Below are positions 1-8,425 of a stretch of 64,000 bases of DNA, in pieces. The translations under genes and the position numbers were made by a program. The notes under the pieces are model-generated. The model was given only the letters and a program-made list of their open reading frames with translations, did no database searches and was not told where the DNA came from. The first letter of the stretch is position 1; the number at the start of each line of letters is the position of its first letter. Source of the stretch: an uncultured Colwellia sp. (GTDB lineage Bacteria > Pseudomonadota > Gammaproteobacteria > Enterobacterales > Alteromonadaceae); the NCBI GenBank assembly GCA_913058395.1, contig CAJXQI010000016.1:1-64000 (forward strand), given 5' to 3'.

Positions 1-302
<302 letters not shown>

Positions 303-477
303 AAATGTATTTACAATATTAATTTGATGAATAGGTTTACCACTAAAACTACCTGCTTATGTATTACTCGATAGCGAACAATTCATGAGATCAGTTGGTA
401 TTCATTAGTAAACAAGGATAAAATTGTCGATATAGTATCACCTAACCCGCCGACAAAAAACAAAAGCTGTTGAAGTT

Positions 478-1068
478 ATGAGCAAACTCAAAAAACAACC
501 AAACAAAAGTGCTGCAAAAGGGCAAATACGTATTATTGCCGGCCAGTATCGTGGTCGAAAGTTACCCGTGCTAATGGCAGACGGTTTACGCCCAACCACG
601 GATAGGGTGAAAGAAACAGTTTTTAACTGGTTAATGCCTTATGTGCAAGATGCTAAATGCTTAGATTGTTTTGCCGGCTCAGGTGGCTTAGGTTTTGAAG
701 CTCTTTCTCGCGGTGCTAAATCAGTCACTTTTATTGAGCTAAACAAAGCAGCGGCTCAGCAGTTAACGGCAAATAAAACATTATTAAAAGCCGATAATAT
801 CGATATTTTATCAACTAATGCTTTAGAGTTTTTACAAAAAAGTCAGCAACAATTTTCCTTAGTCTTTATTGACCCGCCGTTTAGAAAAGGTTTGGCGCAG
901 AAAACTGCAGAAGCACTATCCCAACAAGGGCTTACTGAAAATGCCTTAATTTATGTTGAAATGGAGTCGGATAACAACCAACAAGTTATGCCGAGTCATT
1001 GGCAATTGTTAAAAGAAAAAGTCGCAGGGCAGGTTGTCTATCGACTTTACCAAAATGGTGAAGTGTAA
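478..1068 (+). CDS. rsmD: RsmD, 16S rRNA (guanine-966-N2)-methyltransferase
   Basis: This 196-residue protein is predicted to methylate G966 of 16S rRNA using S-adenosylmethionine during small-subunit assembly. After a short basic N-terminus the family start GQIRIIAGQYRGRKLPV appears, with RPTTDRVKETVFNWL next. The SAM-binding loop FAGSGGLGFEALSRGA lies near residues 64-79, and the catalytic DPPF motif (family form [DN]PP[FY]) sits in VFIDPPFRKG near residues 129-138. Length matches the family. It is divergent from ftsY with a 175-bp gap and is followed by a bidirectional hairpin terminator. The ATG at 478 is the first in frame after the gap; the Shine-Dalgarno match is weak. Confidence 0.96.
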   Translation: MSKLKKQPNKSAAKGQIRIIAGQYRGRKLPVLMADGLRPTTDRVKETVFNWLMPYVQDAKCLDCFAGSGGLGFEALSRGAKSVTFIELNKAAAQQLTANKTLLKADNIDILSTNALEFLQKSQQQFSLVFIDPPFRKGLAQKTAEALSQQGLTENALIYVEMESDNNQQVMPSHWQLLKEKVAGQVVYRLYQNGEV

Positions 1069-1098
1069 GTTCATTAACTTATTACAATGAAAAAATAA

Positions 1099-1124
1099 AA
1101 AAAGAGGCATTAGCCTCTTTTTAC
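1099..1124. terminator. Bidirectional rho-independent terminator after rsmD
   Basis: The stem AAAGAGGC (1101-1108) pairs with GCCTCTTT (1113-1120) around an ATTA loop. It is flanked by an A-run on the left and T-run on the right, so it can stop rsmD transcripts on the plus strand and the serine hydrolase transcript on the minus strand. Confidence 0.85.
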
Positions 1125-1175
1125 CTTTTAGAGCTCAATATTCTCAATTGAGCCCTTCAAATTAAACATGTTTAA

Positions 1176-2774
1176 TTAATGCTGAGTAACTGGCGCTTTA
1201 GGCTGTAATTTTAAATCATGAAAATCAAAACTAAAATCTGTTGCCCATGAAACAGCTTCCATCGTAGCGAAGTTAATGCTGCCATCAGGGTTTAAATTAA
1301 AATTAACATAAGCATCTGCTTCTAGTGTTCTATCATCCCAACGGACAATAAAGGTATTGTGTTGATAATGTTCTAATGTGCCATGTAATGCTGGCGTATT
1401 GCCAAATTGCATGACTAACTTGTTATTTTCCAAAGTAATCGCTATTTCGCCATACCAATTATCAAGGTAGGTTTGTGCATAATCTGCCAACGCCAACGAC
1501 GGTTTTGAGTTTTTATCGACACTGGCGGCAGCTTCAGCTATTTGTGCTTTTTTATCTGCATTATATTTTTTCATTTTTGTCACATAATGCTCAACCCAAT
1601 CTTTCTCAGGCAATTTGAGGTACTCATTCAATATCTGTTGCGATATGGCATTAAACGCAGAGCCCGATTGCTGATTGGTTAAAATCACCATCGCTAAGTT
1701 TTCTTCTGGTACTAGCACGACTTTCGATACCATACCTAAAATGCCACCTGTATGCTGAATAACCTTTACGCCATGGTAGTCTTTAACAAACCAGCCTAAA
1801 GCATAAGCGGTAAAGTGGGTTTTATCTTGATCCGTAGCACTTTGTGGTACTGGCAATAGTGTGCGAGCTTGCCACATAGCGCGGCTTTGCTTTTCACTAA
1901 ATAGTCTTAACTCTTGCTCGCCATCTTGACCATATTGTCCTCTATTTAACTGGGCTTTAAGCCATAACGACATATCGTTCACACTTGAAGCAACAGAGCC
2001 TGCAGACGAGAACTTCTCTAAGAAATTACCGCCAACTACATTTAACTTGCCATCAAGTGGCACATGAGCACGAGCAACATTTTTATTAGCTTGTGGAATT
2101 AAGGAATATTTAGCGCGGGTGTTTTTCATCCCCAAATTATCAAAAATAGTACTTTGAATATTTTCTTGCCAAGACTTACCGGTAATTTTGCCAATAACTT
2201 CACCAGCAATAACGTACATTAAATTGTCATAGGCAAATTCACTACGAAAGCTCGACACTTGCGGTAAGTGCTTCATGCCTTTAATAACATCTTGGTTGGT
2301 TAGCGTGGTTTCTGGCCAAATCATTAAGTCACCAGCCCCTAAACCTAGGCCACTGTTGTGTGATAACAAATCAATAATAGTGAATTCACGGGTAACGTAA
2401 GCATCTGGCAATTGAAATTCAGGAATAATGTCAATGACTTTGGTTTGCCAAGTTAACTTACCTTCATCAACTAGTTTCGCTAATAACGCTGCAGTCATCG
2501 CTTTGGTATTTGATGCAATGCCAAACAAAGTGTCAGCGTTAACTTCTTGCTTGCTGCCATGTTTAAGTACGCCAAAACCTTTGCTTAAAACAACCTCGTT
2601 GTCTTTAACAATTGCTACGGCAATACCTGGCACTTGAAAAGCCTCTAACGCGTTAACTACCGACTGCTCAATACGAGTGACTTCGCTCGTAGGCTTTTCG
2701 GTAGATACGTTTGCTAAGGTAATAGTGGATACAAACAGTGCGCTTATACAAAGCCATGAATAACCTAATTTCAT
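1176..2774 (-). CDS. Periplasmic serine hydrolase, beta-lactamase-like (class C / PF00144 fold) with DUF3471 tail
   Basis: The 532-residue protein begins with a Sec signal peptide (about residues 1-21, cleavage near LANVS). The catalytic domain shows the penicillin-recognising triad of motifs: S88-N-T-K91, Y182-D-N184 and H341-T-G-G. The C-terminal ~110 residues (from about DYAQTYLDNWYGEI) look like the DUF3471 beta-domain found behind many esterase or peptidase members of this family. Substrate cannot be read from sequence: family members include D-aminopeptidases, esterases and transpeptidase-like enzymes, and few are true beta-lactamases. It stands alone, facing rsmD with the shared terminator between them. 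Confidence 0.85.
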   Translation of the reverse strand: MKLGYSWLCISALFVSTITLANVSTEKPTSEVTRIEQSVVNALEAFQVPGIAVAIVKDNEVVLSKGFGVLKHGSKQEVNADTLFGIASNTKAMTAALLAKLVDEGKLTWQTKVIDIIPEFQLPDAYVTREFTIIDLLSHNSGLGLGAGDLMIWPETTLTNQDVIKGMKHLPQVSSFRSEFAYDNLMYVIAGEVIGKITGKSWQENIQSTIFDNLGMKNTRAKYSLIPQANKNVARAHVPLDGKLNVVGGNFLEKFSSAGSVASSVNDMSLWLKAQLNRGQYGQDGEQELRLFSEKQSRAMWQARTLLPVPQSATDQDKTHFTAYALGWFVKDYHGVKVIQHTGGILGMVSKVVLVPEENLAMVILTNQQSGSAFNAISQQILNEYLKLPEKDWVEHYVTKMKKYNADKKAQIAEAAASVDKNSKPSLALADYAQTYLDNWYGEIAITLENNKLVMQFGNTPALHGTLEHYQHNTFIVRWDDRTLEADAYVNFNLNPDGSINFATMEAVSWATDFSFDFHDLKLQPKAPVTQH

Positions 2775-2866
2775 TCAAATTCCTTATTGCTCTCACAAGA
2801 GCCTTATTTTTATTTTTCGCCGATACCGTAACTGAATTATTAGATAATAACTATCACTAGCAAAAA

Positions 2867-3853
2867 TTAAAGTGCATGACTTTGTTCAACTAAATCAAGT
2901 GTTGCAGCTTGAGAGAACACTTGCTGCGGCAAAATGTAGTTACTAAAACAAACTGAGTAGTTATTGCTTAAATGCTGACTAACTAACGACGTAGCAACAT
3001 AATTTTTTGGTATAAAAGTATCCGTTAAATCACTAAAGTTAAATTCATTAAAACTAAGTAAATCAAATGATTTAGGTGACAAAATGGCTAAAAAAGTCGG
3101 GGCCAGTTTAATTAAGTTCACATTAGACTCAATACTGACATAACTACTACTTTCTTGAGGTGTCACATGAATTGTAAGATAGTTAAGTCCATTAATGGCA
3201 TTGATGGAATAGCCGAACGGGTCAAAAACAAAGTCATCTAAGATAAAGTCACTAAATAACGTTTCCAATTGTAGGAAAGCTCTTATTTCTTTTGCTGTTA
3301 AGCCAACAGTCGTGAGCTTGTCAGACGCTTTCTTACTAATTTGATACGCTAATAACTCATAGGTTTTATCGTTATTACGAGCTTGAAAGCGATTATCTTG
3401 ATGAAAAATATAATTATGGTGACTATCTAGTTCGCCAAAACGATGTGCTTTGCCTTGCATATATTGGCTTAGCAGTTTTATATCATCACCAAAAGTACTC
3501 GGTTGAGCATGAGCAAAGTATTCATTCTTACGCTGATAAATAACTTGCTGAATTTTATCCATGCCGACTTGTTGGATAAAATATTCAACCGACCGCACTA
3601 GCTGCGTATTGCCACAAGTTATAATTAATAAACGATCATGCCATATAAACAAGCTTGATTCTGACAATAGAAAGGCTTTACAGTCACTATTCTTAATTGA
3701 TGAAAGAATATGAGCATCACCGCATTGCACCAATTGCTGCCAAAAGTCATCATCGAAGTTTTCGAGTAACGAAAGCTGATTTTGATCTATAAGAATGGTC
3801 GCTTTTTTTTCTGAACCTTCAAAAAACAAATAGTTATCCTCAACGTCGGACAT
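2867..3853 (-). CDS. speD: S-adenosylmethionine decarboxylase proenzyme, eukaryotic type
   Basis: This 328-residue protein resembles the animal and plant AdoMetDC family (PF01536) rather than the short bacterial SpeD. It would supply decarboxylated SAM for spermidine synthesis. It keeps the FFEGSE motif (residues 10-15), the self-cleavage site L-S-E65/S66-S that makes the pyruvoyl group from S66, C80 in the ITCGNT segment, and the F210-D-P-F-G-Y-S216 and T-I-H229-V-T-P motifs corresponding to human F223, S229 and H243, residues of substrate stacking and proenzyme processing. No spermidine synthase gene is adjacent. A eukaryotic-type enzyme in a gammaproteobacterium suggests old horizontal transfer. 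The human correspondences were aligned by eye from memory. Confidence 0.88.
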   Translation of the reverse strand: MSDVEDNYLFFEGSEKKATILIDQNQLSLLENFDDDFWQQLVQCGDAHILSSIKNSDCKAFLLSESSLFIWHDRLLIITCGNTQLVRSVEYFIQQVGMDKIQQVIYQRKNEYFAHAQPSTFGDDIKLLSQYMQGKAHRFGELDSHHNYIFHQDNRFQARNNDKTYELLAYQISKKASDKLTTVGLTAKEIRAFLQLETLFSDFILDDFVFDPFGYSINAINGLNYLTIHVTPQESSSYVSIESNVNLIKLAPTFLAILSPKSFDLLSFNEFNFSDLTDTFIPKNYVATSLVSQHLSNNYSVCFSNYILPQQVFSQAATLDLVEQSHAL

Positions 3854-4087
3854 TATTACACGTCAACGTTACAGCAGAATTGTCAATTATTGAAATAGCC
3901 CAATAAACATGTAATAAAACAGTTTATTAAGAGCATTAGAAAATGAACGGCTTAGGTTATTTATTTACAAGCACTACGTCAATGTATTACCGATATAAAA
4001 GTTATATATTTATCAAGTGAATTAGCTAAAAATCAGTAGAAGAAACTTACTCATTACTAAGTTAAAAACTCGATGAGAGCTACTAAG

Positions 4088-4101
4088 TTGATCTGGGTCA
4101 A
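4088..4101. promoter_or_regulatory. FNR/Anr-like operator upstream of the TonB receptor
   Basis: TTGATCTGGGTCAA matches the FNR-family consensus TTGAT-N4-ATCAA at 9 of 10 defined positions (the right half has G for A). It lies about 107 bp before the proposed start codon at 4208. It overlaps a small inverted repeat CTGGGT-CAA-ACCCAG (4093-4107). Confidence 0.55.
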
Positions 4102-4108
4102 ACCCAGA

Positions 4109-4125
4109 TGCGACATAATGTCGCA
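4109..4125. promoter_or_regulatory. 17-bp perfect palindrome, candidate operator
   Basis: TGCGACATAATGTCGCA has two perfect 8-bp arms around one central base and lies 7 bp downstream of the FNR-like box. The arrangement of two operators in tandem suggests dual control of the receptor gene. The cognate regulator is not recognised. Confidence 0.5.
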
Positions 4126-4207
4126 CTCTGCCGAACTTGCTTTGTTTTTAAGAAAAACTTCAGTAAAAATCATTCTGTTAGCCAATTTTTATTATCAGGA
4201 TGTAGTA

Positions 4208-6265
4208 ATGCAACTCTCAAAAATTTCCCAAACACTTGCTGTAGTTTTGTCTGTCGGATCAGTTAGCGTTTTCGCTGAAGATGTTAACGACAACAGCATT
4301 GAAGTGATCACCATCGAAGCACCCAAGTTAACACATTCAGAAACGGCATTAGCAGAAGGCAACTTAGTAATGCCTGATGTGGCTGATTGGCTTAAAACCG
4401 TGCCTGGCGCGAATATTAATAAAAATGGCCCAATCACTGGTATTGCACAATATCGCGGTATGTTTGGTGAAAGAATTGCAAAGAGTATTGGCGGACAACA
4501 AATTATTAGCGCCGGCCCAAATGCTATGGATGCTCCGCTAACTTATATTAATCCTATTATGGTCGAATCTGTTTCAGTTTATCGTGGCATAGCCCCAGTT
4601 AGCAGCGGTATAGACACACTAGGTGGTGCCATTGAAGTAAACTTGAAAAAAGCAGAAGTTGATACAGGAGCAACATTAAGTGGCGACTTAGCGATAAGTT
4701 ACAACGACATTAACGACGCTTCAACATTTGCCGGTGATATTAACATCAGCAATGAAAATACTGGTGTTTTACTCTACTTAACCGACCAAAGTGGCGATGA
4801 TTACGAAGACGGTGATGGCAACACCATTTCCTCAACAAAATATGATAAAAAGCAATACGGTATAGACTTACGTCATCAAGAAAAAGATTGGCAAATAGGG
4901 GCGACTTGGCATCACGCAAAAACTGATGATTCTGGCACGCCTGCATTACCAATGGATATCGACTATATCGATTCAGATCGCTACAACTTAGACGGTGAGC
5001 TGCAACTAAGTGACTGGCAACTGAGCTGGCAGTTAGGTTATCAAGACGCAACGCATGGCATGGACAACTTCAGTCAACGCATTAGCATGAATACCAGCAT
5101 GTATCGTTATAATACTGCTGATGCTCAAACCTTAGATTATAAGTTCTTATTAAGCCAAGGCGATTGGTTACTTGGTCTTGAAGGCTATGATGCTGAGCAT
5201 AACTCAGTGATCACTAACCCAGAAAACATGATGTTTGAAATTACCAACTTCAATGATGTAAAAGATCAGCGCAATTCAGTTTTTGCACAATGGACACCAA
5301 GTAACGGTGCATTTTCACATACCTTAGGCTTACGCATAAAGAGCAACCGTGCTGATGCAAAAGAAGTTTCTCATTCTATGGCGATGATGAATCCAAACAT
5401 TAAAGCCTTACGAGATGAATTTAACAGTGCAGACCGCAGTGTATCTGATACCACCTTTGATTTAGCATTAAATAGTGAATACCAATGGACTAAAAGTACC
5501 GCCATCAATTACGCAGTGGCAGTCAAACAACGCGCGCCAAGTTATCAAGAGCGTTATTTATGGGTGCCGATGCAAGCAACTGGTGGCCTAGCTGATGGTA
5601 AAACTTATGTTGGCAATATTAATCTAGATAATGAAACCGCCTATCAATTCAATGTCGGTATCTCTTATGACGAAGGTAATTTCGCCATTGCGCCACAAGT
5701 ATTTTACCAAAAAGTGAATGATTATATTCAAGGTACTCCATCAACTGATATGCGAGTAAAAATGGTCGCAGGTATGATGGGCGATGATAGCCCACTTGAG
5801 TTTACCAACATCGATGCAACGTTATACGGCGCAGACATGAATTGGCATTACCGCTTAAATGAACAATTTAAGTTGTCAGGCATTGTTAGCTATGTACGTG
5901 GTGAACGAGACGGTATTAATGATGACTTGTATCGTATATCGCCATTAAACACTCGTATCAATTTAAATTATCAATATAAGAATTGGCAAAGTAACTTAGC
6001 CGTTCACGCTTATACCTCACAAAATAAAGTATCAGCCTTAAATAATGAAAAAGCTTCTGCCGGTTATGCGATTGTTGATTGGCAGGTAGATTACTTTGTT
6101 AGTAGTGGTTTAGTGGTTCGAGCCGGTGCAAATAACTTATTGGATAAACAATATAGTGACCATTTAGGTGGTGTTAATCGTGCCAATGGTAGTGATATAG
6201 CAGTTGGGGACAAAATTACGGCTATGGGTAGAAATGTTTACCTGGCAATGGATTACCAGTTTTAA
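4208..6265 (+). CDS. TonB-dependent outer-membrane receptor, Met-rich (copper uptake suspected)
   Basis: The predicted 685-residue protein starts at the ATG at 4208, which gives a good signal peptide (MQLSKISQTLAVVLSVGSVS ending at VFA-ED) and has CAGGA upstream; the longer frame from 4073 is rejected. A TonB box-like IEVITIEAP follows, then a plug domain with PGANINKNGPITGIAQYRG and the VESVSVYRGIAPVSSGIDTLGGAIEV segment, and a beta-barrel ending in the aromatic Tyr-Gln-Phe. Met clusters (MAMMNPN, MRVKMVAGMMGDD, ENMMFE) in presumed loops recall copper-binding proteins. With an FNR-like box upstream, uptake of copper for low-oxygen enzymes is a reasonable guess, but the substrate is not shown by sequence. 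Confidence 0.85.
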   Translation: MQLSKISQTLAVVLSVGSVSVFAEDVNDNSIEVITIEAPKLTHSETALAEGNLVMPDVADWLKTVPGANINKNGPITGIAQYRGMFGERIAKSIGGQQIISAGPNAMDAPLTYINPIMVESVSVYRGIAPVSSGIDTLGGAIEVNLKKAEVDTGATLSGDLAISYNDINDASTFAGDINISNENTGVLLYLTDQSGDDYEDGDGNTISSTKYDKKQYGIDLRHQEKDWQIGATWHHAKTDDSGTPALPMDIDYIDSDRYNLDGELQLSDWQLSWQLGYQDATHGMDNFSQRISMNTSMYRYNTADAQTLDYKFLLSQGDWLLGLEGYDAEHNSVITNPENMMFEITNFNDVKDQRNSVFAQWTPSNGAFSHTLGLRIKSNRADAKEVSHSMAMMNPNIKALRDEFNSADRSVSDTTFDLALNSEYQWTKSTAINYAVAVKQRAPSYQERYLWVPMQATGGLADGKTYVGNINLDNETAYQFNVGISYDEGNFAIAPQVFYQKVNDYIQGTPSTDMRVKMVAGMMGDDSPLEFTNIDATLYGADMNWHYRLNEQFKLSGIVSYVRGERDGINDDLYRISPLNTRINLNYQYKNWQSNLAVHAYTSQNKVSALNNEKASAGYAIVDWQVDYFVSSGLVVRAGANNLLDKQYSDHLGGVNRANGSDIAVGDKITAMGRNVYLAMDYQF

Positions 6266-6313
6266 CCGCTATTTTTGATGACGCCACCCTGTCATTAACA
6301 ATATTTTGGTGTG

Positions 6314-6578
6314 ATACCCGCTCTACTTCAAAATACGCATTTCAGCAAGTCGAAAAAGGGTTAGCTACAAGACATTGATTGAAGAGAATAGTTATTCTAT
6401 TGTCAAAATCAATAACGCAGGAGATGACCCTTTGTCGGCTTGCCCATAGGGAACATAAGCTAGAAAATCAGGCCAGCGTTGCAATATTTGATAAGGGAAT
6501 AACCATTATCTACATATTGCGCCTTGACCTGAATTCCTAGCTTAGTTCTGAAAGTATATTTTGAAGTAGGGCGGGTAT
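6314..6578. mobile_element. MITE-like repeat, copy A (265 bp)
   Basis: The element has terminal inverted repeats: ATACCCGCTCTACTTCAAAA at the left end pairs with the reverse complement of the right end, which reads ATACCCGCCCTACTTCAAAA. The interior is closely similar to an inverted copy at 56879-57142. Both copies contain nested internal inverted repeats, for example GCAAGTCGAAAAAGGGT against ACCCTTTGTCGGCTTGC, and a short hairpin AATAG-TTATT-CTATT at 6387-6401. No transposase gene lies inside. An open frame seen in copy B is broken by stops here, so the element is treated as non-coding. Confidence 0.8.
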
Positions 6579-6585
6579 AATAGAC

Positions 6586-6614
6586 CCAGTATCATTTTGA
6601 TACTGGTTTTTTTT
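6586..6614 (+). terminator. Rho-independent terminator overlapping the 3' end of regA
   Basis: CCAGTATCA (6586-6594) pairs perfectly with TGATACTGG (6598-6606) around TTT, followed by eight T on the plus strand. It is oriented to stop transcripts from the TonB receptor gene. The regA stop codon (minus strand) is at 6594-6592, inside the stem, so the last regA codons are also part of the terminator. Confidence 0.85.
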
Positions 6615-7122
6615 GCAACTTTCTTTGTAACGTTCGTCGATGCATGCCCAGTTGTCTGGCTGTTGCTGAAACATTACCATCATTGCTGTTAAGCACCTGG
6701 TTAATATGTTCCCATTCTACCCGTTCTGCCGACATCGTATCTACATCAAGGTCAATAGCACTTTCAACTTCCTGTGCAATATCTAGCGCGGTTAATAGCA
6801 TTTGGGTATTTACCGGTTTAGCTAAATAGTCATCAGCGCCTAAACGCATTGCCTGCACTGCAGTAGCAACACTGGCAAAGCCTGTAAGTAACACTAGCTT
6901 AACTTTCGGCAGTGCTGCTCTAATTGGCTTAATCAAGGTTAGACCATTTTCTGATGCCAACTTCATGTCTAATAAAATACAATCTGGTTTTTGTTGCAAG
7001 CAAGCATGCAACGCTTTATCTGCTTGATGTACTTGCTGACAACTAAAGTTATGCTTAGTCATCCGCCTCGCTAATGTTGCGGCAAATGACACATCATCTT
7101 CTATGATTAATAACTTTTTCAC
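6592..7122 (-). CDS. regA: RegA/PrrA/ActR-family redox response regulator
   Basis: The 176-residue protein has a receiver domain (residues ~1-120) with the acidic pair E8-D9-D10, the phospho-acceptor D52 in ILLDMKL, T80 and K102, then a Fis-type helix-turn-helix (NVSATARQLGMHRRTLQRKL, about 150-169). The junction MSAERVEWEHINQVL is characteristic of the RegA family, which controls respiration, carbon and nitrogen metabolism in response to redox state. It overlaps the kinase gene by 4 bp (ATGA), so the two are translationally coupled. Family assignment is strong; target genes here are unknown. Confidence 0.9.
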   Translation of the reverse strand: MKKLLIIEDDVSFAATLARRMTKHNFSCQQVHQADKALHACLQQKPDCILLDMKLASENGLTLIKPIRAALPKVKLVLLTGFASVATAVQAMRLGADDYLAKPVNTQMLLTALDIAQEVESAIDLDVDTMSAERVEWEHINQVLNSNDGNVSATARQLGMHRRTLQRKLQKKPVSK

Positions 7123-8378
7123 GATTCACTTTGCTCCTTGCAAGCAAGTAACGGTAAATTAACTAAAGCGATACAGCCTTGTTCGACATGATTCATTAAT
7201 TGTAACTTGCCACCTAAACGGTGAAAGGTAGAGTTAGATAAAAATACTGCCATACCTAAGCCAGAATTGCTTTTGACCATTTGCTCACCCAGCACTGCAC
7301 GTTGCGTTTGATTCATACTAGCTTCAATGCCTAAGCCAAAATCTCGTAACTGCAACACCAACTCATTATTCTTAGTGCTTACCGTTAGGGTTATTTCACT
7401 TTGCTTATTTTCTCTATTTGCACGAATGGCATTCTGTACCAAGTTTAACAAGGCTGGCAGTAACATAGCATCAGACTCAACTAAAGAATCGATGACATGC
7501 GCTTGAATAACCGTTAATTTCTGCTCCGGAAAATGAAAATGCATCTGATCAATTAATTGTTCAAGTAACTCACTAACTGATAATTGGGCTTTCTTGTTTT
7601 CCCGAATCGATGTTGCCAATGTTCGAAAGTAACCTAGTTGATCAGTACATTGATTCAATGGTTGCGCCATAGCCAGCACTGCTTCATGTTCAGGGTAATC
7701 TTCTGCAAGCTCTTCATATAATAATTGAATATTAGCTAACGGTGTCGCCACTTGGTGCGTCACTTGCGCAGAGGCAACGCCAAGTGCCAACAATTGTTCG
7801 CTTTTCAACTGGTCTTCACGTTGTAATGCAATTGACCTTTCTCGATTCGTAATAACCCTCGCCATTGCACCAACCACAAAAGAAACAACGATAACGGAAA
7901 GTAAAAAGTTCGCCCACATGCCAATAAAATGATTACTCATATCCATATGGTGCATGGTGTGTTCAGGCATCGTAAGCAATAACAAGCTATAGGAGGCAAT
8001 GGCGGATGAAGAAATGAAGAGTAAATAGCCTGCTGGTAAACTTACAGCGGCAATGACAATCGGTAACAAGAGTAAAGAAACAAAGGCATTAGTGGCACCA
8101 CCACTGAAAGATAGCAACACAGTTAAGAAAACAACATCGGCAATTAATTGAAAAACTATCGCCAAATTACCAGCATTTCGTTTCTTGAAAACTAATATGC
8201 TCAAGGTATGAAAAACTATTTCCACCATGATAACAATGACTAATGGTAGTAAAGCTATTTGTAATGACATGACAAAATAGACAATTAATACCGTTAATAA
8301 TTGAATGATAATGGCGACTGTTCTTAACAAGAACAGTCGCTGAATAATCGTCATATTTTGGTAATTAACTACTGGCAT
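7119..8378 (-). CDS. regB: RegB/PrrB-family membrane redox sensor kinase
   Basis: The 419-residue protein has about six N-terminal membrane helices (residues ~10-175), a dimerisation/phospho-acceptor segment ASAQVTHQVATPLANI with H208, and a HATPase domain with N316 (LVQNAIRAN), D346-F-G-L-G and N371-S-G-L-G boxes. Residues 93-99 read GGATNAF, close to the RegB quinone-sensing heptad GGxxNPF but with Ala for Pro. C244 (PLNQCTDQL) lies where RegB proteins carry the redox-active cysteine shortly after the H-box. These point to a quinone-pool and thiol-based redox sensor paired with the adjacent RegA. The motif correspondences are from memory. Confidence 0.88.
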   Translation of the reverse strand: MPVVNYQNMTIIQRLFLLRTVAIIIQLLTVLIVYFVMSLQIALLPLVIVIMVEIVFHTLSILVFKKRNAGNLAIVFQLIADVVFLTVLLSFSGGATNAFVSLLLLPIVIAAVSLPAGYLLFISSSAIASYSLLLLTMPEHTMHHMDMSNHFIGMWANFLLSVIVVSFVVGAMARVITNRERSIALQREDQLKSEQLLALGVASAQVTHQVATPLANIQLLYEELAEDYPEHEAVLAMAQPLNQCTDQLGYFRTLATSIRENKKAQLSVSELLEQLIDQMHFHFPEQKLTVIQAHVIDSLVESDAMLLPALLNLVQNAIRANRENKQSEITLTVSTKNNELVLQLRDFGLGIEASMNQTQRAVLGEQMVKSNSGLGMAVFLSNSTFHRLGGKLQLMNHVEQGCIALVNLPLLACKEQSES

Positions 8379-8425
8379 GGCAATCCGTTATATAGACCAA
8401 AGCTAGGGTGGGTTAGCATTAAATG

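Larger units (their letters stand above)
3854..4207. other. Divergent intergenic region between speD and the TonB receptor gene
   Basis: The 354-bp gap holds the promoter region of the eukaryotic-type decarboxylase (leftwards) and of the TonB receptor (rightwards). The right half carries an FNR-like box and a 17-bp palindrome, listed separately. An open frame runs through it from 4073, but its N-terminal part overlaps these sites and precedes a clear signal peptide, so it is not treated as coding. Confidence 0.6.

Noticed and set aside
1176-2774. Antibiotic-resistance beta-lactamase
   Set aside because: The motifs fit the broad class C-like serine hydrolase family with a DUF3471 tail, most of which are not resistance enzymes.
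4073-4207. N-terminal extension of the TonB receptor frame
   Set aside because: It covers the FNR-like box and 17-bp palindrome and would put about 45 residues before a clear signal peptide; the ATG at 4208 has a ribosome-binding sequence.
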